Of a DNA stretch of 64,000 nt, positions 8,476-17,602 are shown one piece after another. Each line of letters starts with the position of its first letter. Within the stretch, counting starts at the first letter, position 1. The DNA is taken from NCBI RefSeq assembly GCF_017309185.1, contig NZ_JAEKJZ010000001.1, positions 558,001 to 622,000 of the forward strand, written 5' to 3'. Origin of the DNA: Roseibium aggregatum. GTDB lineage: Bacteria; Pseudomonadota; Alphaproteobacteria; Rhizobiales; Stappiaceae. A program made the position numbers and the translations under genes. The notes beneath the pieces were generated by a model that saw only the letters and a list, made by a program, of their open reading frames with translations, made no database searches and had not been told where the DNA came from.

Positions 8476-8664
8476 TCGCTTCCTTACCGGTATTCCATAC
8501 ACGCAGAGAAACAACTCTTGCGTGCTCCTACCCCGAATCTGATGATTTGATCCTAGCACGGCGAACCGCGCTGATAAGTAACCGTGAACGCAAACTTAAC
8601 GGCCACCCACAAATTTGATTGAAAAGGTTAACCAACTCGTAACGATTGGGGGAAATCCGCAAGT

Positions 8665-9075
8665 TTATCTGCCGTAACGGCTTGTCACGTCGTCAATTAT
8701 GGTCTCGCCCTCGGCGAGATACTGTCCCATTGCGATACGGGCAGCGTCCGTGCACTCTCTGTAAGCGACTGAAAAGCCGCGATATCCCTGATTAAACCGT
8801 TCGATGAACCGGCGCCGCCTGTTCTCGTCCAGGGTTTCTGCGTCCAGGAAATCCTCCATTCGGTCGCGCCAGCTCGGGAAATCCTGCTCACCGCACAAGG
8901 GACGCAGAAAATGAAGCGCGCCGAAGATCTCCGACAGGCGCATGAGCTGTTGCTCGAACGGCGGTTCGTCCGGCGACGTTTCCTGGGCCCATACAACCTG
9001 CCCCTGAAAGGACAGCCCGAAGACCAGGAGGACCGCCGCGCGGCGGAGGAAGAAATGCAGGCCCAGACGACTCAT
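8665..9075 (-). CDS. TIGR02301 family exported protein
   Basis: 136-residue protein matching the alphaproteobacterial family TIGR02301: a signal peptide (MSRLGLHFFLRRAAVLLVFG..., cleavage after VWA), then LSEIFGALHFLRPLCG, WRDRMEDFL, FNQGYRGFSVAYREC and a terminal RYGR. Two cysteines (LRPLCG and YRECT) may form a disulfide. The start at 9075 is chosen from the signal peptide; an ATG at 9240 would bury it behind 55 residues. Its ribosome site is weak. It lies downstream of the NUDIX gene, a pairing I recall from rhizobia. Function is not known; a periplasmic helical protein is all that can be stated. Confidence 0.78.
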   Translation of the reverse strand: MSRLGLHFFLRRAAVLLVFGLSFQGQVVWAQETSPDEPPFEQQLMRLSEIFGALHFLRPLCGEQDFPSWRDRMEDFLDAETLDENRRRRFIERFNQGYRGFSVAYRECTDAARIAMGQYLAEGETIIDDVTSRYGR

Positions 9076-9279
9076 GAGCGGATCATGCGCAAGCGCCGGT
9101 CCGCCTGCAAGGGTTATGGCCGGCTGTTCCCAGAAATAGGCTGTCGGCAACGTTGCTTCACTCGATCTGCCGTCCCGGTCGTGGCTGACCTCACGCTGGG
9201 CCGGAAACCGCGCTTGTGGCTCACACCCGAATTTTTTCACTTCACGGCAGTCCGCACACCGGTGTGGCGCAGCATCGTT

Positions 9280-9702
9280 TCACCGCGGCAGCAGCCGCCT
9301 GATGCGCGCCGCCGTGCCGGGCGTGGTCAACAGGTCGTCGAGATCCTCAAGCGGTACCCAGTCGAGCGCGGCCGCGTCGTCGCCGGCCTTGGGGTCGCCA
9401 TGCACATGGCGGCCGCAGAAAACAGTGAGCACGAAATGGGTGACAACCTTGCCGGCCGCGTCGCGCTGGATGGAATCGAATGTTTCCATCGGGGTGCCGA
9501 TATCGGCCGTGACGCCGGTTTCCTCGAGAAGCTCCCGTGCCGCCGCTTCGGCGAGGGTCTCGCCGAGTTCGACCAGACCTCCGGGAAGGCTCCAGTGACC
9601 TTTGAACGGTTCCCTGCCGCGCCGGACCAGCAGCGCCTTGCCGTCCCTGTAACACAAAACACTGACGCCGACCCGTGGCGCATCGGGATAGAACCTGGAC
9701 AT
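9280..9702 (-). CDS. NUDIX hydrolase
   Basis: 140-residue NUDIX hydrolase. The Nudix box is complete: [21 protein letters not shown] followed by TGV, with all glutamates for Mg2+ binding (G-x5-E-x7-REU-x-EE-x-GU). The N terminus begins [23 protein letters not shown] precedes the ATG at 9702; a GTG two codons earlier is also in frame. Such short proteins hydrolyse nucleoside diphosphate derivatives (ADP-ribose, oxidised dNTPs or dinucleotides); the sequence does not decide among these. The gene is probably co-transcribed with the TIGR02301 gene downstream. Confidence 0.9.
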   Translation of the reverse strand: MSRFYPDAPRVGVSVLCYRDGKALLVRRGREPFKGHWSLPGGLVELGETLAEAAARELLEETGVTADIGTPMETFDSIQRDAAGKVVTHFVLTVFCGRHVHGDPKAGDDAAALDWVPLEDLDDLLTTPGTAARIRRLLPR

Positions 9703-9747
9703 GGACACCTCGAAGACAGGACCGGCGCTTTCCGGTGATCGCCCGGT

Positions 9748-10260
9748 TTACGCGAACATGGCGTCGATTTCCGCCTGAGCGGCGTCGCCTTCGTGTTGGG
9801 TCGCTTCCGGTTCGACATGGCCATGGATCACGGCCCCCGCACCCGAAATCAGCGGCTTGATCTCATGGGTCGCCTTGTCGGCGATCTCCGCGGCCACCAG
9901 TCCCGGGTCAGGGGCGGATCGAAGCTGGGTCTGGATCTGGCCGACAAGTCCGTTGATCTTGGCAACGTGATGTTCCAGATGTTCTCTCAAGGCAACCGGT
10001 GCCGCTTGATAGGCCATGATGGCCAGTTGCTTGTCCTTGAAGGTGGAGTTCTCGAAGTGGCCTTCGTAGTCCAGGGGTTCCCAGTCAAGGACGTCCTCGG
10101 CGCAGTCCGGCATGGCCGGAAGCATTTCGAGAAGCATCATTACTTCATTGAAATGATTGAGATAATCAGTAGCCAGGCCGGTGTGGGGATTGATGTTTGC
10201 CTGCTCCAGCCGGTCGGCTGCCAGTTCTCCGGCGCCCAAAACTGGATCCAAACATTCCAT
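9748..10260 (-). CDS. Conserved hypothetical alpha-helical protein
   Basis: 170-residue cytoplasmic protein with no signal or membrane segment. The central part (TGLATDYLNHFNEVMMLLEML through DVLDWEP) is strongly helical with conserved aromatic and acidic positions; the second half (ALREHLEHHVAKINGLV) is also helical, ending in an acidic tail. GGGGG lies before the ATG at 10260. The opening ATDYLNHFNE motif recurs in alphaproteobacterial hypothetical proteins, but I know no function. It is divergent from the universal stress protein gene, and lies 45 bases upstream of the NUDIX gene on the same strand, so an operon with NUDIX and TIGR02301 is possible. Confidence 0.65.
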   Translation of the reverse strand: MECLDPVLGAGELAADRLEQANINPHTGLATDYLNHFNEVMMLLEMLPAMPDCAEDVLDWEPLDYEGHFENSTFKDKQLAIMAYQAAPVALREHLEHHVAKINGLVGQIQTQLRSAPDPGLVAAEIADKATHEIKPLISGAGAVIHGHVEPEATQHEGDAAQAEIDAMFA

Positions 10261-10465
10261 ATCTACCCCCGTTATTGACTTAACGACACACTACTTCCTT
10301 TTTGTTTCCAATTGCCTAACTCGAAGTCAGCTTGAAAAAGTCCCGCTTCTGCATTTCCATCTTGCCTGCCAGAAGTATTCTCCTGCAGCTTGTTGTCGTG
10401 TCGCATTCGGGGGGATATTGATCGCGTTAACAAAAACAAGCCGCGAGCTGAAGGGAGATGTCCGG

Positions 10466-11308
10466 ATGTCCATCAAGTCAATTCTAGCGATCACGGAGCT
10501 GCAGGGCGCTCTCGAGAATGTGGAAAAGGCCATCTCCATCGCCCGGACCTGCGATGCGCATCTGACCCTGCTGATCATGGGCGAAGTTCCGGATCTTCCG
10601 TTCTACGGTTACGGTGGTCAGGGCTATCTGGAAATCTGGACGCGGGAATGCGACGAGCGCAAGACGGAACTGGCAGCGATGACGACAAGGGTGGAGGAAA
10701 GGCTGCAGCGGGAAGGAATTGCCTTCGACGTGCGGTCCGGCCTTGCGTCCGGCACCCGTGAGGATGATCTGGTTGCACGACATGCGATCTATTGCGATCT
10801 TGCGCTTGTTCTGCGGACTCTGGATCTGGAACTGACGGCGCTTGAGAAGAACATGATTGATGGGGCCCTGTTCGATTCCGGCAGGCCCATCCTCTACGTT
10901 CCAAGAGACGTCAAGCCCGGCGGTTTCGGCGAAAACGTCGCGATTGCCTGGAACGCCCGGCGCGAGGCAGCCCGAGCGATTTCGGACGCGCTGCCATTTC
11001 TGGCCATGGCGCGGAACACCACCATCCTGGTGGTCGATCCGGTGGTCGGCGACAACGACCATGGCGAGGATCCGGGCAGCGACATTGCGACCGTCCTGGC
11101 CCGTCACGATCTCGAGGTCACGGTTCAGGATGTCGCCTCCGCCGGCCGGCCCGTGTCCGAAGCCCTTGCTGACACCGTTCGCGAACTTGGTGCCGGCCTT
11201 CTCGTGATGGGGGCCTATGGCCATTCCAGACTTAGGCAGAATATTCTCGGAGGCACGACGCGGGAAATGCTTGAGCGAAGCACCGTGCCGCTGCTGCTTT
11301 CGCACTGA
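10466..11308 (+). CDS. Universal stress protein, tandem-domain
   Basis: 280-residue cytoplasmic protein with two UspA-like halves. The first (about 1-140) begins MSIKSILAITELQGALENVEKAISIA and lacks the nucleotide-binding loop; the second ends in LLVMGAYGHSRLRQNILGGTTREML, the G-2x-G-9x-G-(S/T) ATP-binding signature. GGGAG precedes the ATG at 10466; a longer in-frame reading to 10181 overlaps the divergent gene and is rejected. Role: general stress or energy-starvation response; the ligand is presumably ATP bound by the second half only. Confidence 0.87.
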   Translation: MSIKSILAITELQGALENVEKAISIARTCDAHLTLLIMGEVPDLPFYGYGGQGYLEIWTRECDERKTELAAMTTRVEERLQREGIAFDVRSGLASGTREDDLVARHAIYCDLALVLRTLDLELTALEKNMIDGALFDSGRPILYVPRDVKPGGFGENVAIAWNARREAARAISDALPFLAMARNTTILVVDPVVGDNDHGEDPGSDIATVLARHDLEVTVQDVASAGRPVSEALADTVRELGAGLLVMGAYGHSRLRQNILGGTTREMLERSTVPLLLSH

Positions 11309-11361
11309 CGGTACGGACCTCCGCATCAGCCGATGCCGGAGCGAGTGAAGGAGAAAAGCGC

Positions 11362-12117
11362 ATGTGCGGACGCCTGGCCCTCACCACACCGCCGGACGCG
11401 GTTCGGACATTTTTCGGCTATATCGACCGGCCGAATTTTCCACCCCGCTTCAACATCGCGCCGACCCAGCCTCTCGCAATCGTGCGGCGGGACCACGGCC
11501 AGCGGCGGTTCCACCTTGTCCGCTGGGGTCTCATTCCCTCATGGGTCAAGGACCCCTCGAGCTTCACGCTCCTGATCAATGCGAGGGCGGAGACCGCGGC
11601 CGAAAAGCCTTCGTTTCGGGCAGCGGTACGCCATCACCGGTGTCTTGTCCCGGCCTCCGGCTTTTATGAATGGCGGCGGACACCGGACGGCAAGCAGCCT
11701 TTCTGGATACATCCAGCCGATGGCGACATCCTGGCCTTTGCCGGCCTGTGGGACACCTGGTGCGACCCGGATGGCGGCGATATCGACACCGGCGCCATCT
11801 TGACCATGCAGTCCAACCGGATGATGTCGGAGATCCACCACCGGATGCCGGTCATTCTGAAACCCGACGCTTTCGACGACTGGCTCGACACGGCAAATGT
11901 CGACAGACGCGAAGCCATGAAGCTGCTTCAGCCGGTGGAAGACGATTTCCTGGTGGCGACGCCGGTGTCCACACGCGTGAACAAGGTCGTCAACGACGAC
12001 CCGGATGTACAGCGGCCGGCCGACCCGGACGAACTCGTTCTCCGGCATGACGGCCGCGCCACGCCGAAGGAAACCGGGAGAGACCGGGAGGACACCAGCC
12101 AGCTTGACCTGTTTTGA
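11362..12117 (+). CDS. SRAP domain protein (YedK/HMCES-type abasic-site DNA-protein crosslinker)
   Basis: SOS-response-associated peptidase of 251 aa. Members cap abasic sites in single-stranded DNA through a thiazolidine link to Cys2. Key residues are all visible: Cys2 (MCGR), Asn31 (FNIAPTQ), Glu103 (SGFYEWRR) and His160 (IHHRMPV). The length matches bacterial members, with a polar C-terminal tail (about 225-251) that is poorly conserved. GAAGGAG lies before the ATG. It stands alone, downstream of the universal stress protein gene by 53 bases in the same direction, so the two may be co-transcribed. No LexA-type site (GAAC-N4-GTTC or GTTC-N7-GTTC) was noticed before it. Confidence 0.93.
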   Translation: MCGRLALTTPPDAVRTFFGYIDRPNFPPRFNIAPTQPLAIVRRDHGQRRFHLVRWGLIPSWVKDPSSFTLLINARAETAAEKPSFRAAVRHHRCLVPASGFYEWRRTPDGKQPFWIHPADGDILAFAGLWDTWCDPDGGDIDTGAILTMQSNRMMSEIHHRMPVILKPDAFDDWLDTANVDRREAMKLLQPVEDDFLVATPVSTRVNKVVNDDPDVQRPADPDELVLRHDGRATPKETGRDREDTSQLDLF

Positions 12118-12210
12118 GCCAGGTCCTTTGCACAGGGGCGCGAGTGCTCTGACGCAGGCGCTCGACCCATGTCCCTCCGGCGAAGCCGGGATGCCGCGTG
12201 CCGGAGAGCA

Positions 12211-13689
12211 TCACATCAGGGTTTGCGACGCCTCTTTCACATTCTGCGTCGCAGCGTTGATTTGAGCCGTTGCGGAGGAGATCGACTGCATGTTCGTGGT
12301 GATCAGATCTACTCCTTCTGCTGCAGATTGCATGTTGGAGGAAATATCGTTGGTAACCGCTGTCTGTTCCTCGACGGCCGATGCGATACTGGAGGCGATG
12401 TCGCCGATGTTGGTGATCACGGCCATGATGGCTTCGATTGCCGCCACGGCCTGTCCTGTTGTCTCTTGCATCGTACCGATCTGACTGGAGATTTCTTCTG
12501 TCGCCTTGCTGGTTTGTGATGCCAGGTTCTTCACCTCGGAGGCAACCACGGCAAAACCCTTGCCTGCTTCTCCTGCCCGCGCCGCCTCGATCGTTGCGTT
12601 AAGGGCCAAGAGATTGGTTTGATCTGCAATACCATTGATTAGCTCAATAACAGAGCCGATTGTCTTTGCATCCTCCGAGAGCCCTGTCATTATTTTGCCG
12701 GACCGTTCCGCTTCACCCGCTGCTTCCTGGGAAACGCTGAGCGCCGTTTGGACCTGACGGCTGATTTCCTGAATGGACGCCACCAATTCCTCGGTCGCGG
12801 CGGCTACCGTCTGGACACTCGAGGACGTTTGTTCCGACGCGGAAGCGGAACTGGTCGCCTGCTCGGTCGTCTCTGAAATCGCGTTGGCTATCTCTGTCAG
12901 GTCCGTGTCAATTCTCTTCTGCACCTCTGCTCTGCGATGGCGCTCCATGACCTGCGCAGTCCTGTCGGTCGCGAACTTCACGACCTTGAACGGACGCCCG
13001 GTGGCATCCATGATTGGATTGTATGTCGCCTGAATCCAGACTTCCTTCCCGCCTTTTCCTATGCGCTTGAACTCGTCGGACTGAAACTTGCCGGCGGCAA
13101 GCTCGTCCCAAAAGCGGCGGTATTCCTGGCTGGACTTAACCTCAGGCTCCACAAACATGCTGTGATGCTTGCCCACGACTTCCTCTGATGTGTAGCCCAT
13201 TGCGGAAAGAAAGTTCTCATTTGCCTCGAGGATATTTCCATCGAGATCAAAATGAATGACGGCCTGTGACTTGTTGATCGCGGCGAGCTGACCTTCCAGA
13301 TCGGAAATGCGCGTTTTCTGTTCCGTGATGTCAGTGGCAATCTTGACCACCTTCGTCATCTGTCCGGCGGAATTGAATACCGGGTTGTAAGAAGCCTGAA
13401 TCCAGACTTCCTTGCCACCTTTGCCGAAGCGCAGGAATTCCGCGGATTGGAATTTTCCAGCATTGAGATTGCGCCAGAACTGTTTGTATTCTTCGCTTCT
13501 TGCGTGCTCCGGATCCACGAACATCCTGTGGTGCTCGCCTTGAATTTCATCGAGTTGATATCCCATCGCATCAAGGAAGTTCCGGTTCGCCGTGAGGATT
13601 GTTCCATCAGGTTTAAACTCGATCATTGCCTGTGACTGGCTGAACGCATCCAACGTCGCCTGACTGGCGTTGTTCAAAATCCGAAACAT
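12211..13689 (-). CDS. Soluble methyl-accepting chemotaxis protein with two PAS domains (BdlA-like layout)
   Basis: 492-residue cytoplasmic chemoreceptor. Two PAS-PAC units (about residues 10-125 and 132-247) are near repeats of each other, each ending EVWIQA.YNP and KVVK.ATD; the signalling domain (about 265-480) contains the conserved hairpin tip with [19 protein letters not shown]. No membrane segment is present. Start at 13689 is supported by AAGGAG; a TTG at 13704 is also open. PAS-PAS-MCP is the layout of BdlA and Aer-2-like energy or redox sensors that control motility or biofilm dispersal. No heme- or FAD-ligating residue can be assigned by eye. The upstream region is strikingly AT-rich. 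Confidence 0.9.
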   Translation of the reverse strand: MFRILNNASQATLDAFSQSQAMIEFKPDGTILTANRNFLDAMGYQLDEIQGEHHRMFVDPEHARSEEYKQFWRNLNAGKFQSAEFLRFGKGGKEVWIQASYNPVFNSAGQMTKVVKIATDITEQKTRISDLEGQLAAINKSQAVIHFDLDGNILEANENFLSAMGYTSEEVVGKHHSMFVEPEVKSSQEYRRFWDELAAGKFQSDEFKRIGKGGKEVWIQATYNPIMDATGRPFKVVKFATDRTAQVMERHRRAEVQKRIDTDLTEIANAISETTEQATSSASASEQTSSSVQTVAAATEELVASIQEISRQVQTALSVSQEAAGEAERSGKIMTGLSEDAKTIGSVIELINGIADQTNLLALNATIEAARAGEAGKGFAVVASEVKNLASQTSKATEEISSQIGTMQETTGQAVAAIEAIMAVITNIGDIASSIASAVEEQTAVTNDISSNMQSAAEGVDLITTNMQSISSATAQINAATQNVKEASQTLM

Positions 13690-14002
13690 TCCCTGCTCCT
13701 TCAAAGCACCTCTGCGCGGAAATTACGTGGGGTGAGTTAAAGGAGAATTACTTTAGGAGACCGAAATAAGTAAATTATACGAGATAATCTGTGATATGAT
13801 TCTTGTGTGCGAGTTAAGAGCGTTTTCTCGTAATTATAATTCAGTAAAAATATGAGTTTTAAGAGCAGAAATACCACTGTAAGTATATTTTACGCGTTAT
13901 TACTTACGACCTTGCGCGCTGGCATTCTGGACGTTTTTTGCATCTTTCCGCCGATGCCTATAAGTGGACAGGCAGTGTCGCCAGCCGGAACGGAATCATG
14001 AA
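13690..14002. promoter_or_regulatory. AT-rich intergenic region upstream of the chemoreceptor gene
   Basis: About 310 bases, unusually AT-rich for this chromosome, between divergent genes. It holds a near-consensus CtrA site (TTAA at 13737-13740, seven bases, TTAC at 13748-13751) and an inverted repeat GTAAGTA (13879-13885) / TACTTAC (13901-13907). No reading frame of note was seen. Confidence 0.5.
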
Positions 14003-14863
14003 ATGAACGACGAGGACGGCAACCCCTCCGACGTTGAAGAGACGGAAGAAAACGAAGCTCTTGCGGAAGCCTATAATCGCGGTCTTCAGTTGCAGAAGGC
14101 GGGCGATTTCACGGGTGCCGAAGCCGCGTTTCGCGAAGCGCTCACGCTCGATCCGGACGACACCGGCGGTGTCAGCATCCGGCTCGCAGCCATAGGCGCG
14201 GACCGGGCGCCGCCGAAAATGCCGGATGCCTATGTGGCCACGCTTTTCGATCAGCACGCGGATGTCTTCGATGAAATCCTGGTTGACGAACTCGGGTATT
14301 GCGTGCCGCTGCTGGTCCGCGATCTGATTGGCCGCCTTGGCCTCGGCCCCTTCGAACGGCTGCTGGATCTCGGCTGCGGGACGGGGCTGACCGGTGCGGC
14401 GCTTGCCGATTGCACCGCGCAGCGCACGGGTGTCGACCTGTCGGAACGCATCGTCGAACTCGCCTTCGACCGGGAGGTCTATGACGCGCTTTACGTCGGC
14501 GAGGCGGTGGAGTTTCTGCAGGAATTTGAAGAGGACGACGGCAGCCGCCCGGTTTGGGACCTCATCGCGGCGACCGACGTCTTTCCCTATCTCGGAGCGG
14601 TCGAGCCGTTCCTGAGCGGAGCGGCGGACCGCTTGACGCCCGGCGGTTGTCTGGCGTTTTCGACCGAAACCCTGGGCGAAGATTTGCTCCGGGGCAGGCC
14701 CTACATGGTCGGCCCGCACAACCGCTATGGCCAGAGCGAGGCCTATATCCTTTCTTCGCTGGAAGCGGCCGGATTCGATGTTCTTGCCATGGATCCGATT
14801 ACCGTGCGCCTTGAAGAGGGGGAGCCGGTTCCGGGGCATCTGGTGATGGCCCGCTTGCGCTGA
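14003..14863 (+). CDS. TPR-containing class I SAM methyltransferase (COG4976 type)
   Basis: 286-residue predicted methyltransferase. An N-terminal acidic stretch and one or two TPR units (about 15-60: AYNRGLQLQKAGDFTGAEAAFREAL) precede a Rossmann domain with SAM motif I LLDLGCGTGLTG near 120-131 and later motifs (DLIAATDVFPYLG, LTPGGCLAFSTE). This is the COG4976 layout. An ATG at 13998 meets an immediate stop, so 14003 is the start. Substrate is unknown. It is followed by the convergent caspase-like gene after only ten bases. Confidence 0.83.
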   Translation: MNDEDGNPSDVEETEENEALAEAYNRGLQLQKAGDFTGAEAAFREALTLDPDDTGGVSIRLAAIGADRAPPKMPDAYVATLFDQHADVFDEILVDELGYCVPLLVRDLIGRLGLGPFERLLDLGCGTGLTGAALADCTAQRTGVDLSERIVELAFDREVYDALYVGEAVEFLQEFEEDDGSRPVWDLIAATDVFPYLGAVEPFLSGAADRLTPGGCLAFSTETLGEDLLRGRPYMVGPHNRYGQSEAYILSSLEAAGFDVLAMDPITVRLEEGEPVPGHLVMARLR

Positions 14864-14873
14864 GCGGCAGCCG

Positions 14874-16682
14874 TCAGGACCCTTTCTTGAGAAAATAGAA
14901 TTCGCGGCGCAGCGCGGAATTATGCCACGGGGACTGCGAGCCTCGGGTCGTGGAGTAAACATCCGCCTTGACCCGTTTCATCATGATTTCGATTTCGAGA
15001 TCGGGCGTTTCGATATGCTTGAGCAGCGCCTCCGTGAACGGGCTGTTGTCGCCCTCGCCGTCGAGAGCGACTTCTCCCGGCGCCGTCGCGTATCCGATCA
15101 GGATATTGCCGTCACCTGCCTGGGGGGCGGCGAGCCCGCGTCCCGCGGAACTGCGGGTGAAATTTCGGAACCGGCGGGAAAGCGGATTGTCGCGGCAGGC
15201 GTCCAGCAGGGCGATGGAGAGCCGGCCGGGCGCATTCATGTAGTTGAGTATGGTCGCAAGTTCGATGGTCTCGAAATCGACGGCGGTTGCGTCTTCCAGC
15301 CTGGCATCTGTCGGGATCAGGAAATTCCGTCCGTCGAGCTGCATGGCGTGTCCGGCATAAAAGAACAGCGCCACATCGGCGTCCTGAATGTTGCGGACAA
15401 AGGAGCGGACGGTGCTTTCCATGGCCGCCTTGCTCTGGTCGAGCCCCAGAACAACGGTAAAGCCGAGACGTTTCAGGGACTCCATCAGTCTGGTGGCGTC
15501 GTTTTTCGGATTGGGCAGCGGCGTGGTGTTTTCATAGGCGGAGTTGCCGATCACCAGGGCAACACGCTTGCCCTGGGGCAGCGCCGTCAAGTCCGGCAGA
15601 TTGGGCGATGTCTGGGGCGGGGTGGCCGCCTGGTCTTTTCCGACAGACTGGCCCCCCGGCGAAACCGCTTTTGCCGCCTCCAGATACCGTCCATAGGCCC
15701 ATCCGCGCATGCCGTTGGAAAGTTCGATCTCGAACCAGGCGCCTTGCTGCGCCAGCATCGTGACATCCGTGCCTTCCAGGAGCCTGGCGATCTCGCCATG
15801 GTTTGTACCGGCGCCGGACCGCAGAGCCAGGAAATCATCGCCGCTGCCGCTGAGATCGCCGACCACACCAGCTCTTGGCGGAGTGATCGACCGTTTGGCG
15901 GATGTCGGCGCAGTCGCGGGAGGCTGGCTCGTGACGGGGGGCGAGGGCGAAAAAACTGGCGGTGGCGTGACGGAAGGCGGCGCTGGGGAGGCGAAGTCCG
16001 GGAGCGTCGCGACGTATCGGCTGTGCGCCCAGCCGGACCGCCCGTCGCTCAGCGCGACATTGAGCCAGGAACCGTTGCGCCCGAGAATGGTCAGCCGCGT
16101 GTTTGGTCCCATGCGCGCGATCTCCCGGTACCGGGAACTGGGGCCGGTGCGGAGCGAAAGGTAGTTGTCGCCGCGAGGATCGAGGTTCGTCACATAGCCT
16201 TGCGACGCACTTTGCCGTGTATCTGGAAGGCGTGGTGCGGACCCTGCCGTGTCGGAGATCGCGGTCACGGCGAAAAGAGATTGGGAGGCGCCGCCCGTCG
16301 CGCCGGTGGCCGACCAGATCGCGGTTTGGAAACGTTCGCCGTTATGGAAGTAGCTGTCGCCGGGAATGGCTCCGGACGAAAGCAGCCTGCTTTTGTAGGC
16401 ATTGCCCGCAGGCTGGGGCATCCAGCCAAGGGTCACCGCGTACCAGCCGTTGTTCGACTGAAAGACCGTGGTTTGCGGAAAGCGATTGGCGAAATTGCGC
16501 GCCACCGTGATTGCCGCGTTCGGGTCCGGGCGGCTCGCGACCACCAGCCAGCCGCTGTTGCCGCCGGGCATGACCGCCGCGCGCGCCTCGACAAGCGCCA
16601 TGCTTGCAAGCGTCACCAGGAGAAGCGCGCAAAAGACGCTTACCCTCAGATAATGAGTGGAACAGGCTCCGCGTTGGTTCAT
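14874..16682 (-). CDS. Caspase-like (peptidase C14) protein with two SH3 domains
   Basis: 602-residue exported or membrane-anchored protein. A hydrophobic N-terminal helix (about 11-33) acts as signal or anchor. It is followed by a SPOR-like segment (about 43-90), two bacterial SH3 domains (about 172-226 and 282-336) separated by a Pro-rich linker, and a caspase p20-like domain (about 372-600). The catalytic dyad is present: His445 in FFYAGHA and Cys496 in LLDACRDNP. GGGGGCTGAG before the ATG at 16682 fixes the start; 16751 is an upstream alternative. SH3 domains suggest binding to peptidoglycan or envelope proteins, so the protease probably acts in the periplasm. Related proteins are described as bacterial metacaspase-like or orthocaspases, of largely unknown targets. 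Confidence 0.88.
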   Translation of the reverse strand: MNQRGACSTHYLRVSVFCALLLVTLASMALVEARAAVMPGGNSGWLVVASRPDPNAAITVARNFANRFPQTTVFQSNNGWYAVTLGWMPQPAGNAYKSRLLSSGAIPGDSYFHNGERFQTAIWSATGATGGASQSLFAVTAISDTAGSAPRLPDTRQSASQGYVTNLDPRGDNYLSLRTGPSSRYREIARMGPNTRLTILGRNGSWLNVALSDGRSGWAHSRYVATLPDFASPAPPSVTPPPVFSPSPPVTSQPPATAPTSAKRSITPPRAGVVGDLSGSGDDFLALRSGAGTNHGEIARLLEGTDVTMLAQQGAWFEIELSNGMRGWAYGRYLEAAKAVSPGGQSVGKDQAATPPQTSPNLPDLTALPQGKRVALVIGNSAYENTTPLPNPKNDATRLMESLKRLGFTVVLGLDQSKAAMESTVRSFVRNIQDADVALFFYAGHAMQLDGRNFLIPTDARLEDATAVDFETIELATILNYMNAPGRLSIALLDACRDNPLSRRFRNFTRSSAGRGLAAPQAGDGNILIGYATAPGEVALDGEGDNSPFTEALLKHIETPDLEIEIMMKRVKADVYSTTRGSQSPWHNSALRREFYFLKKGS

Positions 16683-16829
16683 CTCAGCCCCCGTGGCCGG
16701 ACCCTCTGCGGGCATCGCCCCGTTCGGGCGCCCGACAGCCGGTCCCGGCAAGTCCTGAACACTCTAGAACACGTCTTGCCGGGATTGAACCGATCGATGC
16801 CGAATTTCAGGCGGAGCGGTTTTCAGCCG

Positions 16830-17261
16830 CTATTTTCCCTCAGGCCTCAGTCTCAGATGCGGTTCGCCGTCCGAGGTTTTGGCGGGCGAAAGGCCGTCCG
16901 GCCCGATGACGCAGGTGACCCTGCTTCGAAATGAGGAAAAACTGTCGTGGGTGACCACATCGACGGGCTCATCGAAGGCAAGGGTCACGCGAAGCTGCCC
17001 GGACTGACCGTGACTGGAAACGCCATGGACCCGCCCGGAAAACGGTTGCTTCAGATAAGTCCCGGTCACCCGGTCATCGAGTGCAAGGACAAGGGCGTTT
17101 GCGGGAGCCGCCGCCGCGCAGGCGGTGTTCCAGTCCCTGAAACCGTGCTGTCGGGCAAGTAGCTCAAGGGACTGGGCGTGAGTGAGGGAATGTCCGTCAG
17201 CCGCGAGCGTCGAGCGCAGACGCTTCGCTTGGGCTTTGAGATCGGCAACGCTTGGAAGCAT
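16830..17261 (-). CDS. Glyoxalase superfamily (Glyoxalase_8-like) small protein
   Basis: 143-residue cytoplasmic protein. The N terminus (LKAQAKRLRSTLAADGHSLTHAQSLELLARQHGFRDWN split over residues 6-45) is the helical region often seen with the PF20066-type glyoxalase-related family; the C-terminal half is beta-rich. The start at 17261 is taken from the family-like N terminus MLPSVADLKAQAK. No metal-binding glyoxalase residues can be assigned, and no enzyme role is claimed. It lies downstream of dnaA beyond an intrinsic terminator and has its own transcription unit. Confidence 0.65.
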   Translation of the reverse strand: MLPSVADLKAQAKRLRSTLAADGHSLTHAQSLELLARQHGFRDWNTACAAAAPANALVLALDDRVTGTYLKQPFSGRVHGVSSHGQSGQLRVTLAFDEPVDVVTHDSFSSFRSRVTCVIGPDGLSPAKTSDGEPHLRLRPEGK

Positions 17262-17602
17262 CGTCGGAACACCTTTCCAGGAAAGGCAGGCAATGTGAAT
17301 GGGGCCCGCATTGCCATCAGCCTGCACAACCTTGTGAAGGGCGATCCTGAACCGCGAGCCTGTGTCGCGGGAGGGTATTCACCAAGGCTCGCGCCGCGGG
17401 CGGCCGGTTCCCTCAAACCGGACACGTGCATAGGCGGGGGAACGGGCCCTGTCAACCGGCGAAAAAAAAGCCGCTTGCGCGGCTTTAAGGTGAGGGAGGT
17501 TAGATGTGACACCGGCAGACTGCACCGCCGGCGGTGGTGCGGTTGCGGGCGTACCCGAAACCGCTCTTCGTTCAGTCTCCTGAAATCAGGAGACAGGGGG
17601 GA
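17262..17602. other. Intergenic stretch between dnaA and the glyoxalase-like gene
   Basis: This 341-base stretch holds the dnaA terminator (17462-17488) and presumably the promoter of the gene at 17261. No reading frame with coding character or structured RNA beyond the terminator was seen. Confidence 0.4.
17462..17488 (-). terminator. Intrinsic terminator of dnaA
   Basis: AAAGCCGC (17467-17474) pairs with GCGGCTTT (17479-17486) around a four-base loop. On the minus strand the stem is followed by a run of eight T residues (17462-17469 as A on plus). It lies about 115 bases after the dnaA stop. Confidence 0.85.

Noticed and set aside
14922-16934. 670-residue open frame on the plus strand
   Set aside because: It lies antisense to the caspase-like gene, which has recognisable domains and catalytic residues. 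The frame is an effect of GC-rich codon use.
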